A stretch of 64,000 bases of DNA from Helicostylum pulchrum (lineage: Eukaryota; Mucoromycota; Mucoromycetes; Mucorales; Mucoraceae), in the NCBI GenBank assembly GCA_025677825.1, contig JAIXMO010000045.1:62001-126000 (forward strand), read 5' to 3'. The notes under the pieces were generated by a model. It was not told the origin of the DNA. It searched no databases and saw nothing but the letters and a program-made list of their open reading frames with translations. A program made the position numbers and the translations under genes. Position 1 is the first letter of the stretch, and every line of letters starts with the position of its first letter. Below are positions 38,689 to 51,878 of this stretch, piece by piece.

Positions 38689-39321
38689 TTATTGAATTAA
38701 CAACTTTAAATCTATACCTAGTTTCTCTTTACAAGTTGTAAAATATCGTTTAAAATGACTTAGTGTAGCTTCTTTTTCAGAATCTTGTACAGCAAAAGAA
38801 GTTAATGCAATTAATTCTACATTGGGTTTGTTGCTGAAATAAATCACGGATTTCATGGTCGGTATTTCACGCTCTGAACGCGGTAAATGTCCTGGATAGT
38901 CCAGGATGACAGCCATGGTATCTTCAGATATGAATTTTCGAGTTGCTTGTAATACAATGGATAGTTCTGGTAAATTAGTTGCCATGGCAATTGAATAAAT
39001 TAAGATGCACCCGTTTAAATCAGATTCAGGTGTCTTGATATCTTTTATTGTATGATAGTTTAAGGTCTTTTCTTTCAAGGCGAATAAAACGGGTTGTATT
39101 ACGGTTTCTAAATAGAGTAAGTTAATGGCAGGGTCACGAAACTCAACAAGTACGCTTGGTTTAAGTCCTATTAATGCAAATCCAAATTCGCCGTAGAGTA
39201 GCATATCTTGAGGCTTTAAGTCTCCTTCATATGTTATATGTTTTATTGTGGATTCATCTAGTGCGGACCAGAATTGGTTTTCGAGTAAGTTGAAATATTC
39301 AAACGCTTGCTTTACTTCCAT
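38689..39321 (-). CDS. conserved-looking hypothetical protein (210 aa)
   Basis: Single-exon ORF with a clean ATG (39319-39321). It has no signal peptide or clear membrane segment. It contains LKPQDMLLYGEFGFALIGLK, LVEFRDPAINLLYLETVIQP, VILDYPGHLPRSEREIPTMK and SVIYFSNKPNVELIALTSFA. Mixed alpha/beta composition and codon use fit a real soluble protein. I do not recognise the family. It is divergent from the DUF1764 gene, with 180 bp between start codons, so the two probably share a promoter. Confidence 0.75.
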   Translation of the reverse strand: MEVKQAFEYFNLLENQFWSALDESTIKHITYEGDLKPQDMLLYGEFGFALIGLKPSVLVEFRDPAINLLYLETVIQPVLFALKEKTLNYHTIKDIKTPESDLNGCILIYSIAMATNLPELSIVLQATRKFISEDTMAVILDYPGHLPRSEREIPTMKSVIYFSNKPNVELIALTSFAVQDSEKEATLSHFKRYFTTCKEKLGIDLKLLIQ

Positions 39322-39501
39322 ATGTCAAAAACTTTAAAGGGAGCGAAGCTCTTTTTGTATGCGTATAGTGTGAACATATCTTTTTTTTTTTTTTTTTATT
39401 GTGACTTTATTAAAGTGACCTTTTTTCCTTCCACCTTTTTGAGTTTTTTTTTTCGTTTCTTTTTTTTTCTTTCTTGTTTGAAAAGTATTGCATAAACTAG
39501 A
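39322..39501. promoter_or_regulatory. divergent promoter region
   Basis: 180 bp between the start codons of two genes on opposite strands. It is dominated by T tracts, one of 17 nt at 39381-39397. No specific site was identified; the call rests on gene geometry. Confidence 0.6.
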
Positions 39502-40285
39502 ATGGGAAAACGACCAACAGGTAAAAAAAAAAACTAACACGAAACGACTTGAAAAAAAAAAGTCACCTAATTCCTCTCGAAATAGAAAAGAAAAGTAATT
39601 CAAAGAAAGGTACCAAGGACCCAGGTATCTTCAAAGTCCAGGTACTCAGAAAGGGAAGAAGCGTGAAAGCTGGAGGAGACGAAATTGAGGATATCTTTAG
39701 CAATAAAAATACTATGGATTCCTCTGAAATCGATGATATCTTTAACACAAAATCCATTAAAGAAGATGAAAGTACAAAAAAGAAGGAGCCTGTTGTTTCA
39801 AAGAGTGCAAAGAGAAAGGCAGCAAAGAAATCTAAACTTGTTGCAGAAGAGAAAGTAGAGGAGGAGGTGGAAGAGGAAGAAGAAGAGGAAGAGGAAATGA
39901 CTGAGGAACAGGTGAGAAAGGTAGAGGAGGTTGTGTTTGCTGAATTGGCAGCTATCAAAAATACATCGACTCCTCAAAAGCGTGCTGCTCCTCCACCAAC
40001 TTTTGATGATGATTTTGCTGATTCCAAAGGCATCAAAAAGACAAGTAAGTGAAGAAAGTAATAAGGGGAAGATTATGGAATTTTTTTTGACGTATTTTTT
40101 TTTTTTTCCTTTTTACGTAGATCGTACTACAGATGATGGTTATCCTCTTTATGATGTTAAGGATTTAAATATTGGTAATGGTTTAGATACACCCGAGTGT
40201 CCTTTCGATTGCAAATGTTGTAAGTACACAATTAAAAAATAGGTTTGGAAAAGATAATTAATAGCTTTTTATTTTAGGTTATTAA
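39502..40285 (+). CDS. DUF1764-family protein
   Basis: A 194-residue basic/acidic low-complexity protein with a conserved C-terminus. Exons are 39502-39520, 39586-40044, 40121-40219 and 40278-40285. Features in order: lysine-rich N-terminus, two copies of an EI-[ED]-DIF motif (about residues 38-63), a lysine block, a Glu-rich stretch of about 25 residues, then RTTDDGYPLYDVKDLNIG and TPECPFDCKCCY. The last pattern is the signature of DUF1764 eukaryotic proteins, whose role is unknown. The 8-nt final exon gives CCY-stop, matching the usual CCF end; without that intron the tail would read CCKYTIKK. Likely nuclear or nucleolar by composition, which is inference. Confidence 0.85.
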
Positions 40286-40550
40286 AAAATTTAAAACAGT
40301 AAGATTTATTTGTACAGAAGTTTCATAAGTTTATTATTTTATGTTGTATTATTTAAAAAGGGAAATAAAGCATGGCTCAGAGAGCATAATATTACATCAG
40401 AAGTGGGGGCAACTGGAAAATTCTTGATGCATGGTCAATTTGCATGAATTAAATAAGTGCGGATAGTTTATAGTCTTAATCAATAAAGTAATACATATTA
40501 GATCAAAATGTCTTTTTTTATTTATTTTAATAATACATTATACAATTTTT

Positions 40551-43500
40551 TTAAAAAGATTCCCAAATAGTTCCGCTGTAAGCAGCTTCCATTTTTCTTC
40601 TTACAAATGATGGTATAGATTGATTTAACCACATTTGTCTAATTTGTTCATATCGTTTGTTATTAAGGAATTGTGGAGCACCACGTTTAAAGTGAATATC
40701 TGCTTCTCCGTGACTATCAAGGTAAGGTGCGCTCATAATGTTTCCACCATTATCGTGTAATAATAATAAGTAACATTCTTTAATCATGATATAGATACCG
40801 ATTTCACCGCCACAACTAGAAGAAAAATAACGTATTTAGATATTTTTATTTTCTTTATATGCATGTATGTATAACTTACGTCTTCATATGTGTATTACAT
40901 TCACCTTTACTTCCTTCTGTACAACAGAAGCGATGGGCACAAACAAAGGTACCACAGATCAAACAAATAGCAGAATGTTCCGGTACGGTCTTACATTTAC
41001 GGCAAGGACGCTTTGAACTTTCATCAATTAACTGATCTAAACGATAAGGTAAAGTTACCATTTTCAATTTAGTTGGTAAAGCAAGTTTGATATTATCTTG
41101 TTTGTGATTTAAATAATCTGTACACCATGCAGTTAATAAGTCTTGTTCAAACGAAGCTAATTCAAAAGTGGATTCAAGTGTAGGTAATCGTAAGATATCC
41201 AAAAGGTGATCAAATTCACTCTTTTCATCCATCACTTCATCAGTTGGGTTTTGTGGAATAAAACCATGTTGAACGACCATAAGTAAAAGAGATTTACGGA
41301 GGAAAGGTAACGCAAATGTACGGACTAATGCAATAAGGGCTCCAGGACTAACTGCCTTGAAGAAATTATTCATGTTTTCTTGAGGTACCTTTAATAATCC
41401 ACAAACATAGGTTGTAAATTGTTGAATACCTTCTGAGCCAACTGCTTGTTTTTGATCACTGTTAAGAGTATCCAATAGAGTTTTGATTTTGGGGTCCTGT
41501 AAGAGTTTATCATTACCGTTGACACTGTTGACAAGCAAAATAATAATCTTTGTTAATTCAGCAAGATAAACCGAACGTAATACGTGGTGAGGTTCGATAG
41601 CAGGAGAGTCTTGAGTCACAGAGAAACTTAAACGAACAAAAGCTCTAAAGGGGTCGTCGCATAACATGGGATCTGCACTTGTGTTTTCTAATACAGAAGG
41701 TTCTTTCACATTACCAGGAATAAATTGATTTAAGGCCTTGACAGCAAGTTTTTCATTGAGATAACGTTCTTCAGTTTGCCAAGGAGAATTCATTAATTTA
41801 GGAATAAGTAAATTAGTCATACCCAAGATTTTGAGAAGTAATTGAGATGTATTTGGAACATCATCAATGAAAGTGCCGGTATGTTCTGCAGTTAAGTCTC
41901 TAGCACGTGTACCTTCACTACCTCTTTGAGCAATTTCAAAAGCAGAAATGGTATCTGCATACATGTCTTGTAATTCTTGAATTGAATCATACAAATTTAA
42001 TGCAGTATCATATGAGGTCTTGCTTCCAAGAGAAGTAGATCGAATAACTTTCATCAACTTGTTATAGATTTGTTTCAGTTTTGTTTGATCACTAATGATT
42101 AAATTAGGGTCGTCGTCACAAGAAAATGGTACTTCTTCATCAAATGAACCAGGTACAAGCTTGATTTTGGTCTCTAAATCGGTTAAGGTATCCTTGACTG
42201 ATTTACCAAAGCTAGTGTAAGGTGAAATAGGGGCCATGACACCAGGATAGGCTTCGGTTTTACCCTTCCAAACGACAGGTACGAGAACGTTACCTAATGC
42301 TTTACATAATGGACAAAGGAATCGACTCTTGGGTGCCATGGATAATGGGAAAAGTCTACTGAGTTCGCTCAAGATTTGGTTATCAACAGATTTTTGATAT
42401 GTATCGAAACACTCGGAATGCATTAAATGACCACATGAGGAGATATCAAGACCTGATCTGTGAGCTTCGGTAGGGAAACCAGTAAATGGAGGGGATGTAT
42501 CTTCTTTAGGGGCCCAAGGGTTTGCAAGGTTACTTGATTCCAAAATATCGGCCAATACTTCTTTATCATCCATAACAGCATACCTTTGTGTGTTTGAACG
42601 TTGAATAAGACCCAATGTACCGTATAATTTAGTTTCATCCAATTCTTCTTGACAGACAATACAAGTATCTGCAGGGAAATGACATTTACGGACAATTTCT
42701 AATTCGTCATCCGAAGTGGTATCGTTATTGGCAGTTGAAATTTCTTGGTAAACATCGGCAATATCTTCATCTTCTTCGGTCTTGTAAAGATCAGAATGCT
42801 TTTCCATGAATTTAGTTTGAGCGTTTGCAAATTGAGACATGATGGCAGCTTGACGTGCTTTGGCAGCAGCTTTTTTACGTTCGTATTCAGACATACCATC
42901 ACCACCTGTAACGGAACTGGATTTGGTTTCCAATGCCTTTATTTCTTTCCATTCGGTGATAATGTTCTTTGCTTTATCAGAACCGTTTAGTTCGATTTTA
43001 TCAACAATGAATGAGATACGTTTATGAGCTTGTTCTAATTCGGTATCGTTCATACAGCGTAAAAGAACTACCAACAACGAAGAACGGACCATTTCAATCT
43101 CGTTGATTTGAATAGCGTATTCGTCAGTAACAGCATAATCGATAAAGTTTTTGGTATCGGATTCGTCGACAAGGATATCAGCTCTGTATTTACCCTTGAT
43201 GTTCATAGCAGCTAATTCACTGGCAGCACTGTTTTGGTCGGTGACGGCAAGCATACCTAAATAAAGTGCTTCGTCCAAGATAGTATCACTCTTGGATTCC
43301 TTGTGGAATTTAGCGTCACATAAAGAATAAACAATAATTTGGCAAAGTGTGTGTGAGTGTAAGAATTTACCCAAGTGTCTAAATGGACCAGATTCGATAC
43401 GGCTTGATTTAGGTACAAGTAAGAATTCATCTTTATCGGCTAACTTTTCATCGGGGTGAAGTTGGTTCCAACGTTTCTTTAATACATTATGAGCTTCTTC

Positions 43501-46500
43501 ACGTTGGTTACGAGTATAGTGCCAGAAATAAGGGTTGATTTCGTCAAGGTATTCAGGTTTAATCTCGTAAAGTCCCTTATCACTAAATCCGTCAGGTGCT
43601 TTAAAGTTGGCAAGTAAGTTTAATTCAGATTCAAATGATTCATGTTCGTTTAAACTTTCGGGAATCAGTTTTAAAAGTTCTGAGTAGGCCATGCTTTTAA
43701 TACCGAGGAATTGAATAATGGATTGACGAATACGTTGTTCGACAGTGGCACCAGATGCGTAAGCGTGCTCAGTAGCAATAATAATAAGTAAGTTGAGGAG
43801 TTCCTCGACCATGTATGTCTTTTGACTGGCTTCGTAGACAGATTTCTTTCCGGGTTTTCCACGGAACCAATCGGTAAGTTGGGAACGGTCAATTAAGGTC
43901 ATCAGGATTTGGTCGCTGTTGCAGACGGCGAAACCAACTTGCATAAGGTAAATATCACAATCTAATGTATTTTCTCTTACGTTGGTATCTCTATAAGAAA
44001 TAGACTAGAGTAAAAAAAAAAGTTTGCTTTAGTATCATTATTTTTTTTAAAAAAAAAAGAAGGTGTCAAATAACTTACCATGTTACGAATAGCAAAACCA
44101 TTTCTAACCCAAACACCGCAATTGATTTGAGAGAGTACGACAAAGGTACGAATAGGATAATCCAATACAGTTAAAAACATGTCATGATCTTTACTAGAAA
44201 GTGCATCATTCACCATCTGTTTGAAACCACCTAACCAACCAAGTTCGTTCAAGACACCTTGATGTAACAGAGAAACGTATTTGAAGAGTTCAGATAATAA
44301 CCAATGGAAAGGGTGATGAATTGAAACGGGTTCATTTGTGACATCGTATTCAACAACACTAAATGAACCTGCATTAGGCGTATTTACTTGATGGTACCTT
44401 TGATGGGCTAAACCCTTGATAATGACTCTGTTATCAGGAGTATCGGCAGCAGCGTCCTTGAGAGGAGCTGGATGAGGGTCCCAATCCGAGATAGCTTTCA
44501 AGACACGGTAAATAGCGCGACACAAGTTACGAGAAGATTCAGTGATGGTGGTCTCAGAATTTTGAATAGGATCAAAGCAACCAGCAAATAAACGATACAG
44601 TTTAGATGTTTGAAGGGTCATGTTAAAGGCAACAATCCAAGATTGAGATTCGTATTCTACATGGGTATCTGTTTTACGTTGATGAGGATCCATGGCTTGG
44701 AATTGATACAACATATCAATAAATTGACGAAGGTAGATAGGGTTCTTTGAGATTTCTAATCTTACAGGTTCGGCATTCATCACATATCTTAGGTCAAAGA
44801 TAGTATAAGCATAACGATGACGACCAATGGCTCTGGTAGTACAGTCTACTTGAGATCCAGCGTATGCTTTATCTTCAGGCGTAAGCATATGAATTTCATC
44901 GGTTAAAAAGAAATTTTGCAAAATGGAACAAACGATACCAAAGAACTTGTAGTCTTTGACAAGTAATAATGCAACGGTAGGTACGGTTAATAACTGGACA
45001 GACAACGTGCTTACGGAATTTTCAGGCTCTCTATCCTTAAAGAAGAAGGCGTCTAAAAGTTCGGGATAGTTACGAGCAAAACGAATACCGAGAACAGGAC
45101 GGTAATCAAAATTCGAAATAAAAGTTCCAATCAGTAAATCCTTGATACTTATACGGGCTGTCTTCCAAAGACGTAAATCAAATTGTAACAAGTAATCTAA
45201 ACGAAGCTTTCGTTTAAATTCCTTTTTCAAATTGCCGTTGATACGACGGGTAACAGAGATGTCATTATTGGCAGCAGCGTAAGGGATACCAAGTTGTTGG
45301 GCAATCTTTCTTTCATCGGATTCTAACTTTTCGGTACGTTCAAGCCAATGATCCAAACTCCAATCTATGTCTAAAATATCTCGTGTTTTATGAGTAGTGG
45401 ACTTGTTGTGTTTGGGTTGAGATGAGTTTGAGAGTCTTCTTCTCTTGAGCAACTCTGCGTACTGAGTAGAAACAGGTGTAACAGAGTTGGCACGACTATC
45501 TCTTCTACGTGTAGCTTGATAGTTACTTGGAACCTCTTGAGAAGAAGAAGGTTCGTCATGATCTGTTTCCATTGCTGTATCCTCTTCAATTTCAGATACG
45601 GGGTGGTCTCCGTCGGGTACGGCTATACCAGAAGACATTTCACTGGCATCCTCATACTCATCAGAAGAATTACCTTCGTCTGTACCAGAACCAGCTCCTC
45701 TTGAAATAACGTTAAGGAATTCATCCAGACCATCTTCATCCATAAGCATATTCTCATCGATATCTTCCAAACGAATCATATTATCGTCATCCTCGTCATC
45801 TTCTTCCATTTCATTACCACCATCGCCTTCTAATTCAAATTCATCACTTTCGTTATCTGGCATTCTGGTTCTTCTAGCACGGGTAGTTAATACAGCAAGA
45901 TCGGGAGTTAAATGCCAATCTTCAGACAAGACTTTACAGATCATATCACGCATAACATTGTTTCCTCCTTCTACTTGGTTAAAGAACTTATAACGGCTAC
46001 CGATTAATTCTTTAAGCCAATCCAATAATAAACCAGCAATTTCTTCACGTACAGTCTTGTGAGAAGAGCAAATAGTGACAGCTAATTGAATGGAACTAAC
46101 GATTTTAGCGATTTCGATTAATTCGTTGATATTGGTTGATTCCTTGATGATATGACGGCCATAGAGATCCACACATTCAGCAACATGACTGGCTTCTTCT
46201 CTTGTACAATCAATAGCATGTTTTACAGTACGAATTACGTCAATAAATGAATGTTTTTCATCGTTCCATAATATACAAGAATAAGTTTGGGTTTCCAAAT
46301 CGACGGGTAAGCCAAGAGCTTCGTGTGAATCAACGCAGTCTCTTTGAATGTCTTCTACACTACTTACTTCTTCTGGAGAAGAAACAACGTCTTCAGGAGA
46401 GGTAGCGAATGTTTCTAAAATGTAGTTAATGATGACAACCATAGTTTCTCTGACGGAGCTCATTAGACTATCGGGGATAGATGAAAGTGGGTCCAACGAA

Positions 46501-47147
46501 GTTTCGGTTGATAAAGTAGACGAATTGGGTATATCAGAACTACTAGCGGCGGAATGAATCTTACATCCAAGCGGTATCTTCCATGCTTCTGGATCACCAC
46601 AATCACAACATCCACCTGCTCCTTTACTAATCCAGATCTTAATATCATGACCATCATGATTTGTTGCATGAAAACACTTGGAACACATTACACAGGTATC
46701 ATCCAAACCACAGTTTCTGCAATACATCACTTTTTTTTAAGAACAAAAAACTTTTTTTTATATATATAAATGTATATGACAACTTTACCTGCAACGATAA
46801 ACACTTTCACCTTTTTTAAACAAGTGACCACACTGCTTTCCTCTTTGACTTTCCAAGTACTCGGGTTCGTTCTCGTCTGGTTGGTGGTCTTGTTTGGAAC
46901 CAAACAAGTTGTATTTTTCAAGAAGCTGAGAGAGATTGTCAGAGACTTCAAGTCCTTCTTTAAAGAAATATTTTTGCATCATGTCGAGATCATTGCTCCA
47001 TAAAGCACGGTAACAGTGAGTCAAGATATGCTTTTGAGCACCTTTACTAAGTCTACTTTTATACATTAACGGTGCTTCTGTTAAAAACTTCTTGAGTTGC
47101 GCAGGTGTAACGCGCGCACTCTCCGCACTGTCTTCTGCTTGTGACAT
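40551..47147 (-). CDS. UBR1: E3 ubiquitin ligase UBR1 (N-recognin)
   Basis: A 2128-residue N-degron E3 ligase. Exons are 46789-47147, 44079-46716, 40880-44004 and 40551-40815, all GT..AG. The UBR box (about residues 104-175) is cut by intron 1: CGHLFKKGESVYRC then RNCGLDDTCVMCSKCF, ATNHDGHD and GGCCDCGD, the zinc and N-degron-binding residues of the family. An acidic region of about 100 residues follows at roughly 285-400. The RING-H2 begins near 1445 (CIVCQEEL, CGHLMHSECF, CPLCKALGN), and a C-terminal Cys/His cluster lies near 2000 (CRKCKTVPEHS, CLICGTFVCAH). The end has the winged autoinhibitory-like segment with YLDSHGEAD and RGAPQFLN. It recognises proteins with basic or bulky N-termini together with an E2 of the Rad6 type, in cytosol and nucleus. 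Confidence 0.96.
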
Positions 47148-47376
47148 TTTTTTTTTAAAATATGATAAACAGCGAGGAAAAAAAAGATATGAAAAAGAGA
47201 AGGCTTTTTTTTAAAAAAGCTAAAGCAGTTTTTTAACGATTTTTCGCTCTCAGCGAAGAAACCAGAAAACACGTCGTATCTTGTCGTGACGTCATTTGGA
47301 GAGGTTTATATGTTTTGTAATAAAAAAGAACAGGTTTATTTATTATATTTTTAGGTATCAATGAAAACCAGCAGCT

Positions 47377-48578
47377 TTAAAGCTTGGAGTATTTAGCAGG
47401 CTTCTTTGTAACAAAAGCCTCAATGGAAAGAGGAATATCCTAAGTACAAAAATATGTGTCAGCTAAATTAAAATTTTCTCACGACATGAAACTAACCTCA
47501 GTGTTCAACATGCCAGCGTTCCAAGTAACGGTATAAGCTAAACCTTCAGCAACAGAATGATCACGTGAATAGTTCAACAAGTGCCTACGAAAAAGTGATG
47601 TGTATGTGTAAGGACTTTTGTCATACAAGAAAAAAAAAGTTAAAAAGTTTACTTTGTGCCTAAAACGGCAATAGGTGACTTGGAAGCAATCAAATGAGCG
47701 GTCTTGAAAGCCTCGGCTAATTTAAATCAGAATAAGAACATTAGCGATTATTTCTAAATGTAAACAGTTTATTGTGTTACCTAAAACTTCTTCCTTGTTT
47801 TCAGTTACTTTATTGACGAAACCACAATCCAAGGCTTCCTTTGCATACATGCTATTAGGGTAATTGTGATTAGTAAGAGAGGGAATAACGATTTATCATA
47901 TGTATAAAACTTACTTGCGACCGGTAAGACAGAGTTCACGAACTAAACTGTGGTTACCGATAACTTTAGGAAGACGTTGCAAGGAACCGACATCGGCAGC
48001 AAGACCGACATCAACCTCCTTGACACAGAAATAAGCATCTTTTACACAGTAACGAATATCACAGGCTGTAATCAAATCGACACCAGCACCGAAACAACCA
48101 TTGTGAACTGCAGCAATAACAGGCTTAGAACAAAGTTCAATAGCTGTGAATGCATCTTGGAATTGTTGAATGTGGGCACGAAGTCTATATGTGTCTCTTG
48201 CAGGATCACCACCTGAGTGGCCACCGAGAGAAGTTTCTGATACTAGAGAAATATATATCTTAGTATTTTATATAATAAACTCTTTTTTTGTGAGGTAATT
48301 ACAGTCTAATCCAGCGGTAAACATACGACCGCTACCAGAAACAACTACGGCGAGAATGTCATAATCTGTGTCAATTTCACGGAAAGCGGCTCTAACATCA
48401 GAAACAAGTCTATTTTTTTTTATAAGTACATACAGGCATATAGAACCCATGATTTTTTTTAAATGTGTATTTACTGGTCATTGAATGCATTTAATCTATC
48501 AGGTCTGTTAAGAAGGACGTGAGCAACACCAGCTTCATTAACTTCAACCTTTACTGTTTCGTATTGATACTTGGACAT
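47377..48578 (-). CDS. ECH1: peroxisomal delta3,5-delta2,4-dienoyl-CoA isomerase
   Basis: Crotonase-fold enzyme of unsaturated fatty acid beta-oxidation that shifts conjugated double bonds in 3,5-dienoyl-CoA. It has 274 residues in seven exons: 48475-48578, 48303-48409, 47915-48242, 47781-47851, 47653-47716, 47497-47584 and 47377-47439. The oxyanion-hole region HNGCFGAGVDLITACDIRY and the acid motif KEVDVGLAADVGSLQRLPK match ECH1/Dci1, with the catalytic Glu and Asp kept. The C-terminus ends in SKL, a PTS1 peroxisome signal, encoded by the last exon. Genes on both sides are co-oriented but unrelated in function. Confidence 0.93.
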
Positions 48579-48742
48579 CTTTTTTTTTTGTTTAAACAAG
48601 GAAGAAAAAGAAGATGAAAAAAGGGCGGAAGCCCCCTTTTAAATATTTGTAATAAAGAAGACGTTTGAATAACCGCTGGAGTTTTTTTTTTATGGTTTTT
48701 CACATGAAAAAAAAAGTGACTAAAAAATATATAAAAACGTAT

Positions 48743-50451
48743 TTATTTATTAACAATTGCTGAACCGGATTTTGTAAACAGCATATCTAAGGTAGCCATT
48801 GTTTCAATAAGGTCCTTTTGAAGTTTAATTTCTTGCTTGACTTTAGTAGTTAAACGGGATAAAAGATCATCAATGAGAGGAGATTGACCAAATACACGCG
48901 TATAACAGTCTGTATTAAAGTTAGTATTCGATTCTTATATATGAATATATACGTATAAGCAACTTACCAATAACAGCTTCAGATACATCTACCAATAAGT
49001 TTGTGAATCTAGGGTGATGGATATTTCTAATCAAGAAACGCATAAGAGGTTCCAGTGATACATCATCACGACCGGTAATAGCTTGTTTAAGACCATCACG
49101 ATGAATTAACTCTTGAAGTACGGCAGCGACAATAACAGGAGTTTGAATACTTAACTTTAATACTTCATCTAAAGCATTAGCATATTGGAAAACCTTCATA
49201 AATTGATCGTATTTCTTCAATCTTTGTCTCTTTGTATGTTCTACAACAAAATCGTCCTTTGCAGCAGTATTTGATTGACCACGCATAAAGTACTTGTAAG
49301 TACCACCACGAATATATTCTTGCTTTTGTTTTTTAATTGCTTTTTCAGACGATTTGATTTGACGTTGACGAATAGATAATAAACCATTAGCCATACCAGC
49401 AGCAAGATGTGTATCGTCAGGACTAAGTCCAACACTTAAAATAGGTGCAGGGTATTTGACACTGTGTACTACCTTGTAATCTTGAACATCGTAAATCTTT
49501 ACATGTTGATCTAATGAACCAGTCACCAATCGTGATGCGGATCCATCAAAGCACATACTGGTTACTGTCTTTTGATGATTACCTAATGTATGCATACATC
49601 TTCCACCACTTAATAAATCCCATACTTTAATAATTGGTCCACCTGAAGAAATAATAGCACCACCGTTAGGATAAATTAAAAGTGATTCGACAGGTGCACC
49701 ATGATTCATGGTCATTACACTTGTGCTTTGTCTCATATCCCATAATTTAACTGTTTGATCGTACGATCCACTAACAAATAAGTTGGGGTTATCTAAACTA
49801 ACAACACCGGCTCTAACATAATCCTCATGCTCTTCAAATACATTTACACTATCGCCAGATGGAATATCCCAAATACGTACAGTCTTATCGTCTGATCCAG
49901 ATAAAATATTCGATTTGTTGGTGGAGAATTGTGTAACTTGTGTAGGTCTATTCTTTCGATTATTAGTATATATCTATTTAAATTACTTGCTCCTGTATAC
50001 ACTTACAAGGCATGTCCTCGGAAAGATCTTAAAATGGCACGAGAACCACCGTCAAACATTTGAACAAGACCAGTAGCGTCACCGGCAACAATAAGTTTAC
50101 CATCTTGACGAAAGCTACCTGAATAAGCAATATCTTTGAATCGAGAAATAGTCTTTTTAGGTTGATGTGTTTTAGAAGAGTAAATTTGTACACGTGTTGA
50201 TGAAGTAACTGCAAAATCGTATGGTGCAACAGGTGAAAAGAAAATAGAAGAAACACTTCCAAACTCTTTAATGACAATGGGTGACTTTTTTATCGAAAAA
50301 AAAAGTTTTTTTTTATTTTAGTAACAAGGATCGATCTCTTTTTTCCAAATAATTAAATTACCTTGAATCGCTTCCAGTATTTTGTTTCCGAGGTCTTTTT
50401 TGAAGTAGCTACTTTGGCATATTTCTTAATAACTGTCTTTTGATAATCCAT
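48743..50451 (-). CDS. UTP15: U3 snoRNP WD40 protein Utp15
   Basis: Component of the t-UTP/UtpA part of the small-subunit processome, acting in nucleolar 18S rRNA maturation. It has 504 residues; exons are 50362-50451, 50007-50284, 48968-49947 and 48743-48909. The N-terminus YWKRFKSPIVIKEFGSVSSI and about seven WD repeats (for example ILSGSDDKTVRIWD, LFVSGSYDQTVKLWD, LVTGSLDQHVKIYD) are followed by GGTYKYFMRGQ and the UTP15 C-terminal domain with LRKYDQF-type KKYDQFMKVFQYANALD. Family length and order match. Together with eS7 this window holds two processome proteins, although they are not adjacent. Confidence 0.95.
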
Positions 50452-51079
50452 TTTGTCTAAATCGGTTTGTTAATGTCAAACGTATTTTTTTTTGCTTTAG
50501 CTTTTTTTTTTCTCCCAAATTTTCTGTCGGTTGTATAAATTAGGGCTTTAAAATGATTACCAGTCACGTTTGCGCCACTCTTTGATCATGGAACTTGTCT
50601 GTTCGAACGGGAAACTACAATAGTAAATAGGTCTCTTATTTGTTTGTCAAACTGACGTAAGTTTATGTGTAGTATTCAATTGATAGAAAACGTATAGATA
50701 TAGCATGTACTTTATTGGGACTTTTAATGTTATCTGACCCGATAATAAAGTCATATTATGTCTAATTCATGCAACTTTTTTAAATTAAGAGAAATCCCTC
50801 CTTTTTTTTTTACCGGCTTGAGTAAATAAACAAGTCTCGTTATACATCAAAACACTAAAACATCAATAGCACTGATATAGAAAACGACGCGTATTCCCTT
50901 TTACAATTATTCTTTACGCTTTAAATATTATTGTCTATTTAATGATTTGTTCTGGAAGTAACAATTTATGGTGCGTTAAAATAAGTTGTTTGTAGACGTG
51001 TACCCACTTGTAGAATCTATATTTTTGTTTTGTAAGCAGCCTGAGTATCAAAAATATACGTGCTTACATAGAAATTTTG
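50452..51079. other. intergenic, Utp15 promoter side
   Basis: AT-rich spacer upstream of Utp15. No gene recognised. Confidence 0.5.
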
Positions 51080-51240
51080 ATCTATGACCGCATCAGCCCA
51101 TTGTTTGAATTTTTGGCGGCACGTACAGCTGTTTTATAGTCGTTTTCAGCTTGGTTTTTATTTTCATATGAGTAATCGCCTTCTAAAAAAAAGCCAGGAA
51201 GACCATTGTTTACAGTATAATGGGTTTCTAGTCAAGTATG
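51080..51240 (-). pseudogene. short coding relic
   Basis: Minus-strand reading HYTVNNGLPGFFLEGDYSYE and NKNQAENDYKTAVRAAK, then after a one-base shift KQWADAVIDQNF. There is no start and the frame is broken, so this is a remnant of a protein gene, perhaps from a mobile element. Not identified. Confidence 0.35.
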
Positions 51241-51878
51241 CGCATCCCTAGTATGTTGTTGATACTTTTTTAAGTATAAAAAAGATTTTATGCGAAAGCA
51301 ATCTTATAGATGAGATCACCTATTTTACTCGTACTTACCACAATATAGTATAGTGTTTGACGACATAATTTAAATTTAATTATACAAAAAATGTACGTTA
51401 TAAAGCCGAGTAAATAGTCAAGTGAAAAAAAAACCCCCCAAGTAAAAAGATAAGTAAAAAGAGTGAAGTGGAAGAAATACAGTAAAAAGCAAGGATTTAA
51501 GTTGTAAAGTAAAAAAAAAAACAGGTAAAAATTAAAAATATTCTTTAACCCCTTATTTTTTTTTTCCCAAAAAAATTGTTTGGATTACTAATCCAAGCGA
51601 AAAAACTTAATTTATTCACTGATTAAAAGCGATAAGCTTGTTATAAAGCCATATAATAAACAAAAATCTAGTTATCTACAAGTCTACTATAGAAATTTTT
51701 AAATTTTTACTAATAAAAGAAAGACATAAAACGATAAAACTAGCTATTTTGAACACTAAATCGATCAACGTTTTGACTGACTTTAAAACATCACTTTTTC
51801 GATTTGAGACGAGATAAAAAACGCTACAACAGTGGATGTATCCTTTTTTTTTCTTCTTTATTCTTTCTTCTTAAAACC
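51241..51878. other. upstream region of the arsenic pair
   Basis: About 640 bp, A/T-rich, including a pyrimidine-rich stretch just before the arsC-like start. It should contain the promoter. No metal-response element was identified. Confidence 0.5.
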
